Position numbers and translations under genes: made by a program
Assembly (NCBI GenBank): GCA_013400975.1
Contig: WBMZ01010920.1
Coordinates: forward strand, 124,001-188,000
DNA length: 64,000 bases
Reading direction: 5' to 3'
Source: Atrichornis clamosus
Taxonomy: Eukaryota; Chordata; Aves; Passeriformes; Menuridae
Notes under the pieces: model-generated
What the model was told of the DNA's origin: nothing
Seen by the model: the letters and a program-made list of their open reading frames with translations, nothing else
The model's database searches: none
Part shown: positions 35,401 to 47,171 of the stretch, in pieces
Position numbering within the stretch: position 1 is the stretch's first letter
Layout of the letters: the number at the start of each line of letters is the position of its first letter

Positions 35401-38224
35401 GAGCTCAGAAGCAGGCTGTATAGAAAGCATCAGAAACACATCAGAAGCCAGCAGAACTGAATCAATTTATACTAACAGAGATCAAACCCAATATGTCTGG
35501 CATGGTCTGGTGAATACAGCTGATGAAGGAGGCAGCCATTTTAAGGATTTCTGTGCAGTTGCTCTAGGATTTCCAACAGAACATTTTTTTTTGCCAGAAA
35601 ATTACCTTTCTATCAAACCCAACTATTTTCCCGGGAACATGTCCATCCAGCTGAAATTCTCAGCTAAAGCCCAGAAAATGTTCTCAAAATGGAATAAAGC
35701 AAATTTGCGGGGGCTTTTTGTTGATTTTTGTTTGTTTGTTTGGTTGGTTTTTTTTTCCCATAATGCTTTTTTTTCTTGAGATGTGGTCTTGTGTTAAAAA
35801 TGGTATACTTTAAGCACAGAAATTAAATAAAAAATCAGCTTTTTCAGAGTGCAGGCTTTTGAGTGATTAATCAGCTTCTTGCTAGTACTTTTCCCTTTTT
35901 CTGGGAAATACCAAATTGCATTTGTTTCATTAGGAACATGAACGGATAGAGCATTCACTGTCACAAGCCTTTCCATGAATAAAAATCTGGGATCTTGCAC
36001 AACCTTGTTACTGTTTTTCCCAGAAGAGAGTCTGACGCAGGCAAGGACTCTCTCAGGACGTGTGTGCACAGATGGGAACAAGCAGACTCAATCTGCCTTT
36101 ACTCCATGGCCATATTGGCACAGAGCTGTTTCCCTCAAGATAACATTTTGGATCAGGACAGTGGGGCAATAAACTGCTGAGCATAATCTTGGGTGTTCCC
36201 CGATTGTCCTGCTGCATTTGTATAGGCAGGCTAAATCCCATATCCCAGGTTTCCAAGAAGGTGAAATGAGTCATGGATGAAATGAGCAGTGAGAGTTGGG
36301 GTTGAGGTGTAGCGAGATGGAAACACGATATGGGAAGGAGGAAAAGGAAATGTATGCAATTTTGATGTTGCTTTACAGTGCCTGAAAAGGTTAAGATTGC
36401 CCATGGGAATAAGTAATGTTTGGTTTGATTGCTTGGTTTGGGGTTTGCTTATCTATTTTTGTTCTTTTTCCTTTGACAGCAAGGATTGGGAGCTAACAGG
36501 AATTTTGTGAGAAGGAGAAAAACATCTAAATGGTTAGGGGTTTATGGGGGAGTTACTGGAGGTAGGTGAAAGGAAACCTTGCACTGCACACTTCCCAGGG
36601 GAGAGGTATCACCAGTTATTTTCCTGTGGTCAGACAGGGATGATTTTTCTGGATCAACATCACTTAGATCCAGTTGCTGCAAAGCCCTATAGCGGTTAAT
36701 TTCTCAGCATTTGCTAAATGCTACCAGTCAGCTCTCTGCTGTAATAGATGTGGCATGGGAGAAAACAGACATAATCCCCACTGCAAAGAGTTTAGGATCT
36801 AAATAATCTGCTGCAGTTTATCAGGCTCTGAGTGTGATAGCAACACAATCATCAGCAGCTGAGTACCTCAGCGATGGTTATCAGCAGATGTTCATCCTCA
36901 GCCTTGTGGGATTGAACACTAAATGATTAATAATTCCCATTTTAAAGTAAAACACATTCACTGAGAAATCAGGATTTACTCAGTTTTTGCTGAGCATTAG
37001 TGTAATTCAGATAAAAAGAAATAGATAAAGCACGTTACAGTCCTGCAAGGCAATGGTTAGCTATGATTCTATTCCCTATTTGCTGAAGAGGAAGGATATT
37101 CTTAGGAGGAAATTTGGAAAAAATAGAAATGTAAATTTAAAACTAGTTGAATGATCAAAGTGTCCATTAGATTGGACCCAAGTTAAAGGATTATCCTTAA
37201 ATACTTGATCAAGGCAGAAGGCTGACAATAGTTCTTATCAAATGTGTTTACCCCCTGGAAAATTGTTTATTTGATTCTATCAGTTCAAAATGAATATGAA
37301 TTAATTTTTACATTAAAGAAAAGTATTCATCAATGAACATCACATGAAATCACCTAATGAATTAATGAGGGGATGGGACAAGTGATGAAAGATAATTTTT
37401 TTGCACAGCAAGAGAAGGGAAACAATCTTTCTGTAGGGACAGACAGGAGATAGTCTGCTGTATTATGGTGCATACTTGTCTGAATGGCAACCAGTATAAT
37501 GTATTTTAAGGTGTTGATGGAGCATTAATATAAAGTTAAGGATGCCCTTGTCATGAAATACAATCATTCATTATTTTTTAACCATATTCCCAGACCAGAG
37601 CCACACGCTGGTGGGACTGATATAAATCCAATGAAGCCGTGAAGCCATCTTGCCTTTCCTCAAAGCTCACACATCAACACATCGCCTCTATCTCCATGGA
37701 GCTGAATATCTTGTTCCCAACACCTCTCAGTGTGGCTCCACAGCTGCTGGCTGGAACTACCATTCTAACATGTGCTTGTGGAAATCCATAAAAACATTCC
37801 TTCAGTGATGTATGGCAAGAATAAAACACTGATTACACTTGACTGGATGAAAAGTACACCTGACTCAGCACTGAGTCAGACATCCAGACTACTGCTTTTT
37901 CCTGGTTTTCCATATCAACACCACAGTACTACCATGGAGATCCCAGCAAGTTCAAAAGTGACTAGAGGATTTTGGGGGATATGTGAAAGGTGTAGAAATC
38001 AAGGTATAGATCAGCTTTGCCCTTCATGGCTGATGTTGCCAGAGGGTCTGTTTGGCTTCTTGACTGGAATTCTCTCAAAAAACCTGAGTGTTTCTGGGAA
38101 GAGGCAGAATCCACCAATGAAATATTACTCTCCGGGGAACTTTTACCACTGTTTTATCACCCTCATTTCATGACTGCTCTTTTTTCAGCTTTCAAATATC
38201 CTGATGGTTGAAACAGGTTTCTGA
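32424..38224. other. Unannotated AT-rich DNA
   Basis: No gene or transposon is recognised in 5.8 kb. A TTTG-rich tract lies at 35,725-35,758. A modest concentration of homeodomain-like and E-box-like cores occurs at 36,770-37,040. The longest open frame of the window, 133 codons at 37,772-38,173, starts here but carries no domain, signal peptide or membrane segment that I can identify. Confidence 0.55.
35725..35758. repeat. TTTG-rich simple repeat
   Basis: About three clean TTTG units followed by ggttgg and a T-run. This is an imperfect short microsatellite. Confidence 0.8.
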
Positions 38225-38465
38225 TGACTAGAAAAAGCAAGCAATATGCCCACCTTGAGGATGGCCAGTATAGGAGACCTGCGGGACTGCAGACTGTTGA
38301 ACTTTATCTCATGTACCTGGAAAGTTATGGTGACAATCCTCACATGAAGGAGTAGAAGATGACGAGAAGAAACCAGCATGGATTTATGATGGTTAAATTT
38401 TGTCTGAACAAATGTATCACCTTCTACAATGAGAGAGGACTGGTGGGTAAGGTGTGATTGGTGGG
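38225..38465 (+). mobile_element. CR1 LINE fragment, start of the reverse transcriptase
   Basis: The order 'gatgactagaaaaagcaagc', 'aatatgcccaccttgaggat', 'tacctggaaagttatgg', 'caca-tgaagga-gaagatg' and 'accagcatggatttatgatg' matches the CR1 block encoding the start of the reverse transcriptase, up to the HGF-K-SCLTNL-AFYDE region. Several indels break the frame. The fragment lacks both the 5' part and the 3' end. The edge near 38,465 is approximate. Confidence 0.75.
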
Positions 38466-39654
38466 CTTGACTTTAACATCTATCTAATCTCTTTGAGCCT
38501 CAATAAATCTGTTGTTCTAGAATTGTTGTCTAATGCAGTTTCTATATTTCACTATGCTGTATGTACTCCATGTTTTAAGGGTACTTGTATTCATTCTCTG
38601 AAACAAGCAGGCAGCTCTCCAATCATCTACTGCTCAAATATGAGAATGTTTTATTTTGATGGCAGAGATGTGGTCAAAATCATATGTAAATAGACATCAA
38701 AAGCTGATATACCGAAAAGAGTTTATGAACAACATGATGAGATTTCCCCAGAAGAACCTTCTAGCCTTCAGAAACTTGTAGTTAGGGGTTTCTTGAGTGA
38801 GGATGAGTCCTGGTATTCAATATCACTCAATGGATCATTTTCTTCGTAGATTTAGTCACCTGCTGTTAGAATGGGCACAAGTGATATAGATTGTGTGCTT
38901 TGCACTGTTCTAGGTTTTAAACTCCTATTCACTTTTAAGAGACTGTGTATAGAACAAAATGGTTAAGATTTGTAAGTGGGATAACAAGTATTTGTCATGC
39001 ATGTCTTGCTTTCTCTCCCTTTTTCCTTAATGATAAACACTATTCAGTAGAGTAGTCATAAATTAGTGACTGTCCTGAGACTAATTTTCTTAACTTTAGG
39101 TTTGGTAAAGAACTTAACATGATTCAAGCCATGGGATTGTAGACCCAAATTATCACCAAAGCAATTATTCATACTTGCCCATTTACACTCTGCTGCCATC
39201 ATACCATATTTTGTTGATGTTACTTTTGTATACTCTTAAACAGCATTTAACAATTTATAGTTTATCCTTGCTCACAGTTCAGAGTGTTCCATCGTGTCAC
39301 ACAACCTGTTCAAAGGGATCCTCATGGCTTTTCCGAGTAGAATACATTTTCTTGGCTTGGATCAAAACTGAACGAAACAAAACCAAATCCTTACTAGAGG
39401 TTTATAATTTCAATGGTAAGAAAAACATCCTTGAGTTTTGTAGCATAGTTTAGGAATATATAATTATGATGTAAGACACAAGAAAACAGGTTTGTCACAC
39501 ATTTTGATTACTTTTATCACAGAATACCAAGTTTGAAGGTTAATTATATTTTGCAAATTAATTAAAAGCATAATCATTTTTGTATGCCAAAAATCTCACA
39601 TTTATCATAGCACTGAACTACCAGCTGAGAATTCTGCCATTAGAAGTCAGAGCA
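38466..39654. other. Unannotated DNA
   Basis: AT-rich sequence with short frames of up to 92 codons and no recognisable repeat. The first ~60 bp may still be eroded CR1. Confidence 0.5.
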
Positions 39655-39790
39655 CTTAACAAAATAGGTAAAGTGCCAGTCCTGATTTACTGATGGGAAG
39701 CTGAAGTGGAGCGGATTGAAGTGATTTGCCTGTGGTAAGTCAACGAAGTAGCAGCTGAGGGAATGAATCAGTCCCAGTAGGGTGCACTCC
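39655..39790 (+). mobile_element. MIR SINE relic
   Basis: The run 'tttactgatgggaagctga', then 'gtgatttgcctgtggtaagt' and 'gtagcagctgagggaatgaa', follows the MIR core and its downstream part in order (ttact-gatgaggaaactgag, gtgacttgcccaaggtca, tagtaagtggcagagc). MIR insertions predate the split of birds and mammals, so this fixes the surrounding DNA as old. It is strongly diverged. Confidence 0.6.
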
Positions 39791-40787
39791 TCATCAGGTA
39801 ACAATGTCAAGGTGTTTCAGTGGTTGTGCATACTTTATCTTTTATTTGGATGTTATTTCGTTTTCGTGGAGGGGCCATTTTCAGGATTTTGTCTCCTAGC
39901 AGATTGTTTTTTTCTGTTTGTTGTTTTTTTCATATATGATTAAAACAAGACTTTTTAGAAGTGGATGAAGACCTAGAATCACAAAAATCTTGGAGAGATT
40001 TTCTGGAGAGTACTTGAATTTTCAGGTCTTATGGAACATTTCCTCTCAATCTGGCCATTGTTATCTGCTGCAATTCAAGAAAATTTCAAAGGTTGATTTT
40101 GGCTTCATTTTGTGATAGCAACTAGTTTCTCTTATAAATATATTCTATTTTCTATTTTAGTTTTCCTATCTTCTCCAATCCAGCCATTCTCTTGATCAAT
40201 TCCTTAAAGTTCTGCAGCCCTATCGTCTGTGTCAACAATTCAGTGTTTTACAGGATTTATTACAAATATGAAACTCATTGAAAGAAATAAAATACTTCAT
40301 CTTCTCTGCCCTGATGTTACCTATGACTTTCTTCATGGTTTGTTTTTTTTTGTTTTTCCTAAGTTATGATTGCCTCTGTTATGTTCATTTACTTCTTACT
40401 TCATTGATAATTGATTTACTTGAAAATTGATCTCAGACTTGAGTAAAGCTTCAAGGAATAACATTGTAAAAACAACATGAATTAAAGAAAACCAGATTCC
40501 AGAACTTTTCCTAGCACTCCCTAATTGACTATACCCTCTCATTTTGCTGCTGTCTTTCTTGTACCATTAAAAATGTTTACAGAAAAATTAAGTTTCTCTT
40601 CAAGTATGGGAAGTTTTATTTTTAAGTGTTACACAATTATTGAATTAACAAGTATTTCTTTAATAGTCTAAGTTTTCAAAACCTACTATATATTGCTGAT
40701 AAACCTAAATTAATTAATAAGATGAATTGTTCACTTTTGGCCAGCTATGTAAATGCTATACACTGAAGCCAAGGCCTATTTAATATC

Positions 40788-41007
40788 TTAGAATCATAAA
40801 ATCATTAAGGTTGGAAAACATCACCAAGTCCAACCATTAACCCAGCACTACCGAGCCCACCACTAAACCATGTCCCCAAGTGCCACATCTACATGTTTTA
40901 GAAATACTTCTGGGGATGTTGACGCAACCACTTCCCTGAGTAGCCTCTTCCAATGCTTGCCAACTCTTTTGGTGAAGAATTGTTTTTCATATCACAAATC
41001 CCACACA
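40788..41007 (-). mobile_element. CR1 LINE 3' end, 5'-truncated
   Basis: This is the reverse complement of a CR1 3' end. It begins with 'gaatcataaaatcattaagg' and 'ttggaaaacatcaccaagtc', then 'caaccattaacccagcacta', 'aaaccatgtccccaagtgcc' and 'accacttccctgagtagcct'. Compared with the usual tail, about 15 bases of the 'cctctaagatcatc' block are missing. It is about 220 bp long and carries no coding sequence. Confidence 0.93.
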
Positions 41008-41079
41008 AGTAGACTGAGCAGTTTACACCTGAATTAGATTTAAAACTTTGTTAAATTTAATCACACGTTTTCTTCCTAG

Positions 41080-41133
41080 GACAATATTGGAAACGGTGGA
41101 AGTTGTTAACACCGTGCATTTATTATGCATCAG
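41080..41133 (+). CDS. Weak exon candidate with GC donor
   Basis: The acceptor 'ttttcttcctag' is followed by 54 nt open in the second frame (17 codons, TILETVEVVNTVHLLCI, plus two bases), then the sequence cag|gcaagt, the consensus of the rare GC-AG intron class. The two leftover bases would join the segment at 41,680 in frame. The chance of finding such a decoy in 64 kb is high, and the protein is unknown. Confidence 0.15.
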
Positions 41134-41679
41134 GCAAGTAAAAAAGTACCCTTTTAGAATAGAAATGTTTGTGCTGAAGGTATTAGTGGGAAAAAAATAT
41201 CCTGGAAAATTTCAAGAAAATTCAAAATCTCAGTGTCAATGAGTATTTGAAATGTTGCACTATATCTAAGAAAACCTAATTAGATTGGGGGTTTTTTTTA
41301 AAGGAAAATCAAAAGTTTCTATATGTTTATTTTGATGTATACTTAATGCATATAGGATTAACATAGGATTAACATTTTCTATGGTTTTTTAATTGTTTTT
41401 TTCCCCATGTACATCTTCAAAGTATATTAGTAAGACAGATAACATTTTTCTTTGGAGGCCACTGTGGTCCATCAGGTAAATAATTTATGTTTTGTGCTGT
41501 GTAAATACATAATTGTGTTTTCTGCAGTGAATAATAAAGGATCCAAGTTTTCTCTCCTTATATTAGCTTTACATAAGCATTAGGGACATCCCTCCAGAGA
41601 CAAAGGGGAGGGAACACAGAGTCTGGTTTTAGTTAAACAGTGTACATTTTAACCTCTGTCTTTTCTCTATTTATTGCAG

Positions 41680-41713
41680 GAAATATCCAACAACAGAAGA
41701 GAATATTTTCAAG
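41680..41713 (+). CDS. Weak exon candidate, 34 nt
   Basis: A good acceptor (cttttctctatttattgcag) and a good donor (caag|gtaatg) bracket 34 nt. Joined to the segment ending at 41,133 the frame stays open and adds R then KYPTTEENIFK, ending in phase 0. The spacing to the upstream candidate is about 550 nt. It is supported only by splice-site appearance. Confidence 0.18.
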
Positions 41714-42539
41714 GTAATGGAGCCTAGAAATTAAAATCTAGACAATGAGAGAATTAAGATTGCACTATGGGTTTTATATATATGTTCTTTCCCCCTCACC
41801 CATAGGACTCCTGCTTCAGCCAAACCCTTCTGTGAATACAAGAATATTAACCCTTCGTCATGTCTACTGTAATCATTGCCATGGTACCCATGGACTTCGA
41901 AATATGAATTAATTCATTCCCTTAATACGTTCATGGAGGCAACTTATTTCCCAGTGTCACAGTTGAGCAGTTGACAGTTATCTGCTGCATAAAATAAGCA
42001 AGCATCAGGTTTTCACTAGATTGTGGTGAGTGATTAGAGGCTCTGAGATATTTTAGCTTTTTTTTTTTCTTTCCCCAGATAGAGAACATAGTTCTACATA
42101 GTCAAAACCAGCTCCCAACATCTCTCAATGCAGCCGTGAAGGATTAATGTCTCTGTAAATCACACCCTTGAGCACCAATTTAGAATGTCAGAAAACCCAA
42201 GGTTTCCCTTAACCATGTGGTTCTCAATTTCCTTTTACACAGGTTATATTTTTTCCCTTCCTTGTTCTCAAGCCCATTTCATCAGACCAAAGTCTCCTAT
42301 TCAGATGTACAACAGGTACAACATTGATCAGAATTCACAACCGACCCCATACCAAAACAGAGATTCTAGTCTGCTCAGAGAAAAATCTGGTTTTGTTTTT
42401 TTAATTTGGTCAGAGACAATATATTTTCAATTGGAAAAGATGGAACCTTCTACAGAAACACTGAACTTGAATCAGCCCTTAAACATGCGAAATTTCAGTA
42501 CTCAGGGCCAGTGTCTGGAACACTGCTTACCCTTTGACC

Positions 42540-43125
42540 TGTTGTAAGGACTTACAGACCACAGTTGCCTGTCTCAGACACTGTTTAGGCCACAGAAGGA
42601 CTTTGCCATGAGATAAACACAGAATGGAGTGACAGGATGGCATTAACTCCAGGCCTGGCAGAGATGAGGTCTGGCTAGCACATCCTGGGTAATGTGTCCG
42701 GACAAAAACTCCCACTGTGGCAAACCGTGTGAAGAAGCAACTGCTCGTGTGAATGTCACTGGTCAGACAAAGATCACCCCAAGTTATGGGACAGATGGCA
42801 TCTGTAACTCCTGAAGCCCCCCTGAATGTGCCTCCCTGGACACCTGGATCTTGGACAGTTGTAAACCTCTGTGATGGGAACTTGAGATAAGATAAAGATG
42901 GTACCATTGTCTGATTGTTATTTAAGGCCTAGGGGAAGGCTAACAAAGCTGGGGGAGAAGAATATATCACTGATAATGTACACAAAGAATGTAGAATTTA
43001 TGTGACACAAGGAAAACCAAATCAACATCTGTGCTGAAATCAGCTTTGATTTGGTAAAAGGGGGAGGGCACAACCACCAGCCACAACCCACTGACTCAAG
43101 AAACCTAGGATTTTCTGGGCTATTT
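42540..43125. mobile_element. Possible retroviral solo LTR or other old repeat
   Basis: About 590 bp differ from the flanks in composition. The first 400 bp are GC-richer and non-repetitive, a TATA-like ttatttaagg sits near 42,920-42,929, and a purine run aaaagggggaggg lies at 43,058-43,070. A TG start at 42,540 is possible. Matching CA end, target-site duplication and family identity were not established. A long antisense frame (42,527-42,907) is a consequence of the GC content. No retroviral genes are present. Confidence 0.3.
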
Positions 43126-43589
43126 AGAAAGAGAAAAAAATTAGTGATATAAGTCAGGTATTTTTAAAATGTCTTCCTGTTTATTTGCATACAAAGTCAT
43201 TTTTTTTCTGAATGGCACTGTGGAACAAGGAGGGAGCAGAAAAGCAGGTTCAGATTCCTTTTTTTTAATCTGTGTCTTCAGTAACCATTTTTTTTCTCCC
43301 ACAGAATGTAAGTTTTTTCTTGGTAAACTCTGCCTCAGAGACCTTTCCATTTTCATTGTCAAAGCAGGATTACTGATATTACTTCCTGCATGCATTCTGT
43401 GTCTCTCAAACACCACCATGGCCATTGCCAGTCACACTCGTAGCCTCTAAGCAACTACCCATTCCTGCTTGTAAAGAAAAGAGTAAATTTCATTATAGCA
43501 TGTGATGGCCTATGAACTCCTGGGTGTGGAACTGTAGCTTGACAATTATGCTCTTCTCTTACCCACCAATGCTGTAACCCCACAAGAAG
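43126..43589. other. Unannotated DNA
   Basis: T-rich sequence with overlapping sense and antisense frames of about 93 codons. No family is recognised. Confidence 0.5.
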
Positions 43590-44095
43590 CCCACTTAATT
43601 TGACAGGCATGATTTGCTCTTAGTCAAGCCATGTTGGCTGTCACCAATCACTTCTTTGTTTGCACTGTGCCTTAGCTTAGTTTCCCAGAGGATCTGCTCC
43701 GTGATCTTGCTGGACACAGAGGTGAAAGTGACCGGCCTGTAGTTGTTTGAGACTTCCTTATTTCTCATTTCAAAAATGGGGATTATATTCCTTTTTTCTT
43801 ATCAGTAGGAACATCACTGGACTGTCACATCTTCTCAGATATGGCTTGGCCACTTTCTCTGCCATTCCCTCAGGACTCTCAGATGCATCTCATCAGATCC
43901 CATGGACTTGTGCAGCTTTGGGTTCCTTAGATAGTCTCAAATCTGATCTTCTCCTACAGCAGCTGGTACTTGATTCTTCCAGATTCTCCCTTTGCCTTCT
44001 GAGACTTGGGCCGTGTGGCTGGTGCACTTGTTGGTGAATACTGAGGTAAAAAGCTCGTTGAGTACCTCAGCTTACTTCATATCCAGGGATACCTT
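43590..44095 (-). mobile_element. CR1 LINE, internal ORF2 fragment
   Basis: Read on the minus strand, this covers the spacer before the reverse transcriptase and the start of that domain. Diagnostic blocks on the plus strand are 'gtcaagccatgttggctgtc', 'ggatctgctccgtgatcttg', 'gtgaccggcctgtagttgtt', 'ccctcaggactctcagatgc', 'catctcatcagatcccatgg' and 'ttgagtacctcagcttactt'. These are complements of the HGFTKG, VMEQI and NYRPVS regions and of the upstream linker. Neither end of the element is present, and indels and stops are numerous. Confidence 0.85.
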
Positions 44096-46199
44096 TAACA
44101 TGAAATGAAGCACTCCAAACCAAAATGTTTATTTTCTCCTATTAGCTGAAAAGATAGTTAAATAATCAGATCAGCGTTGTATATTTGGTCAAATGAATGT
44201 CATGTATTATATTAAGAATAAAAATCTCACTCTGAATATGTCCTGGTGGAATGGAGTACTGCTCAATTCCTTCTCTTCTTCTATCCATTAAAATAGAATA
44301 AGTTTTTTGCCACTGTAGGGAGAAAATTAACAGGATTATAGGTGTTTTGGCCAGAGGCCATTCATCTTTCTGTCACTCTCCTTTTCTGATGCAGAATGCA
44401 TTCATATTCACTTTCAGGGCTGAGAGCTTCTGAGAAAAAAATTTAGCGATAAGAAAAAGGGCAGCACACGAGACAGCTGCTAAATTGGAATTCTAGGATT
44501 AACAATGGAACAACTGAACTTAACAATGAGTCAATGAACTATATGTGAATTCAGATAAAATATAACTGTTGACAGAAGAACTAAGAGCAGGAAGATGTTT
44601 GGAAATCCAGTGTCAGATTTAGCCAGATATCATACCAATCACTATACCTTCATAAGAGGTCTGATTCCAATTTCTAGATGATTCTCTGTTCCTCCTACAC
44701 TGCCTAATTTTGCAGGAGTTTATCATGGCTTTGCTTGAACATCTATTACCCTTCAAAGAAAAGAAATTAAATTTCTTGTTCTTGTCCTAGGAAGAGATAA
44801 AATTCCTTCAGAAGGAGACGTCTGTGACAGCTTCACTCTAAGGACTAATGGGTAGAATGAAAAATATCCTTTATTCCATTCTGTAAAAAGGGTTTTTGTC
44901 AGATGTGGAGGGTTCGCATCAAACAAAAAGGTCTCAAAGGCTCAAGAAACAGGAGAAAATATTCTTAGATTACTTCTTCTTATCCTTTCTAAAGAGTAAG
45001 AGGACCATGCTCCTTTCAGAGCCCTTAACTGTTGAGATTTGACATTTATTCCAGTTTTTCAAGTAAAGTTTGTTTCTTTTTTCTTCCATACTAGTCTCAG
45101 ATTTTAGGGAGGAAATGATTCCACAGGACTTTACTCCTTCAAAGGGGGCCCAAGATGACATGTAAGAGTTATTAACCTCTCCTTTATCTCCCTTATCTCC
45201 ATCCTCTGCTCTTCTTTCATGACTTCTTCAGCAGTCAGACTGAAGACTTTCTGTTCGATTTGCAATTTTTCATTTCAAAAGAGAAACTCATTTCTCTGAA
45301 TAGATTTTTCTAATTTTTTTGAGTAAGTTTATACTGTAGATTTCAAATGACAATGATTATTATTTAAAGGAATTATTACATATCCATTGAGAATAAACTA
45401 ATAACTATGAGTTGGACTATGCTTTATGAAACAATTTATGTATGCTTGACAGAAATTCACAACTTGTAAATGTCAATAAACTCCTGAGGAGATTATATCA
45501 CAAAGACATATATGTCTTCTGGTTCACTGGATGAAAAATTTAGGTGGCCTGCAGCAGCCATTCAAAGTCCTTCTTGTGATGGAACAATCTCATTTTTTGT
45601 AAATAATTATATGTAGGAATTGTTATGAGTTGAACATTTGAATTATTTTTCAAAATAAAATTGATTACCGTGATGGTTCAATAACCCAAATGTTTGCCTT
45701 TACCATACTTAGAACATGTCTTTCTAGCTCTGAGGGTCTAAACCTAAAAATCACAAGGATAAAAATATGTCAATTTGTTTTATTTTTATTAAGTTACTAT
45801 TACTATTACCCTCTTCCCTCTGAAAAAACCCAACGAAACCAAAAGACCCAAACCTCAAAGCTCATCACTAATTTAAAAATGATAATTTTTCTCATTCATC
45901 AAGGTTTATGAACAAAATCTATTGCTAGATCTAACAAAATTAGTAAGGATATTTATACCATGCCCATTATTCTAAATACAAAACTGAACCAACTGAAAGG
46001 AAACAAGACCATCTACAAATCCAAAAACTTCTTTTGAATTTTAGTGTGCATAATAAGATTGAATGATGAATTGAGTAAATTTCTGGGCCAACTCCACTAT
46101 TAGAAAACTACCCACAGTTAATTCAAAGCCAAAACTAGTTAATAACTAGAGAAACATCCTGGGAAATAATAAGATAAATATCACAGGAAATCTCCCATT
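44096..46199. other. Unannotated AT-rich DNA
   Basis: No gene or transposon recognised. Short frames only. A small A/C-rich patch (aaaaaacccaacgaaacc) lies near 45,823-45,840. Confidence 0.55.
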
Positions 46200-47171
46200 A
46201 TATCCTCCTAAACAACCTCAGGAAGTGTGCGCTGGATGAGTGGACGGTGTGGTGGATTGAGAACTGGCTAAATGGTAGAGCTCAGATGATTATGATCAGC
46301 AAAACAGGGTCTACTTTTAGGCCTGAAAGTTGTAGTGTCTCCCAAGGGTTCATACTGGATCCAGCATGGTTTAACTTATTAATCAATGAATTGTATGAAG
46401 TGGTAGATGCCTCCTCAGCATGTTCCCGAGTGCTGTGCTGCAATTCAGAAGGACCTTGACAGGCTGGAGGGATGAGCAGCTCTGGGGAGAAGACCACGGG
46501 GGTGTTAGTGAATGAGAAGCTCTACATATGTCACCAGCATGGGCTTGAAGACCAAAAATCTAATTGTGTACTGGGCTACATCAAAAGAAGGGTAACCAGC
46601 AGGTTGAGGGAGGGGATTCTTCCTCTCTACTCTGTCTTATGAGACCCCACCTGGAGTACTGCATCCAAGTCTGGCAATCGCAACATGAGAAGGGTGTGGA
46701 CCTGTTGGATGGTGCACAGAGGAGGCCACTAAGAAGATCAAAGTGCTGGAACACTTCTCCTGTGAAGACAGATTGAGAGAGGTGGGATTGTTCAGCCTGG
46801 AGCATGGAAGGCTTCAGGGAGACTGCACAGCACCTTCCAGTACCTACAAGAGAGGAGGCTTCCAAGAGAGTTGGAGAGGAACTTTTGACAAGGACCTGTA
46901 GTGATAGGACAAGGGGGAATGGATTTAAACTGAAGGTGAGTAAATTTAGATTGGATATTAGGAAAAAAATTTTTACTGTAAGGATGGTGAGGCACTAGAA
47001 CAGGTTGCCCAGACAGCCTGTGGATGTTCCATCCCTGGAAGTGTTCAAGCCCAGGCTGGATGGGACTCTGAGCAACCTAGCCTAACAGAAGATGTCTCTG
47101 CCCATGGCAGTAGGTTTGGAAGTAGATGATCTCTAAGGTTCTTTCCAAGCCAAGCTATTCCATGATTCTGG
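46200..47171 (+). mobile_element. CR1 LINE, ~970 bp with intact 3' end
   Basis: The copy starts in the middle of the reverse transcriptase (46,217-46,275 gives CALDEWTVWWIENWLNGRA) and continues through VSQG-ILDPAWFNLLINELYE. It then loses a block near 46,405-46,425, before the 'ggaccttgacaggctgg' region. It continues through the 'accccacctggagtactgca' block, the 'ttcagcctggagcatggaag' block and the 3' untranslated end ('ggttgcccagacagcctgtgg', 'gatgatctctaaggttctt', 'ccatgattctg'). It is the second-longest CR1 here and is clearly dead. Confidence 0.95.

Larger units (their letters stand above)
41008..42539. other. Unannotated DNA with weak exon-like sites
   Basis: An 11-bp tandem duplication (ataggattaac) lies at 41,352-41,373. 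Two short acceptor/donor-bounded segments, at 41,080-41,133 and 41,680-41,713, are described separately. A near-palindrome, ccatggtacccatgg, is at 41,879-41,893. A 120-codon frame at 42,185-42,547 has no recognisable feature. No transposon is seen. Confidence 0.5.

Noticed and set aside
37772..38173. Longest open frame, 133 codons on the plus strand
   Set aside because: No recognisable domain, signal peptide, membrane segment or homologue. One frame of this length is expected by chance in 64 kb read in six frames.
42185..42547. 120-codon plus-strand frame
   Set aside because: The composition is unremarkable and no family is recognised. The end overlaps a block that may be a repeat.
42527..42907. 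126-codon minus-strand frame
   Set aside because: It lies within the GC-richer LTR-like block, where stop codons are rarer. No protein motif is visible.
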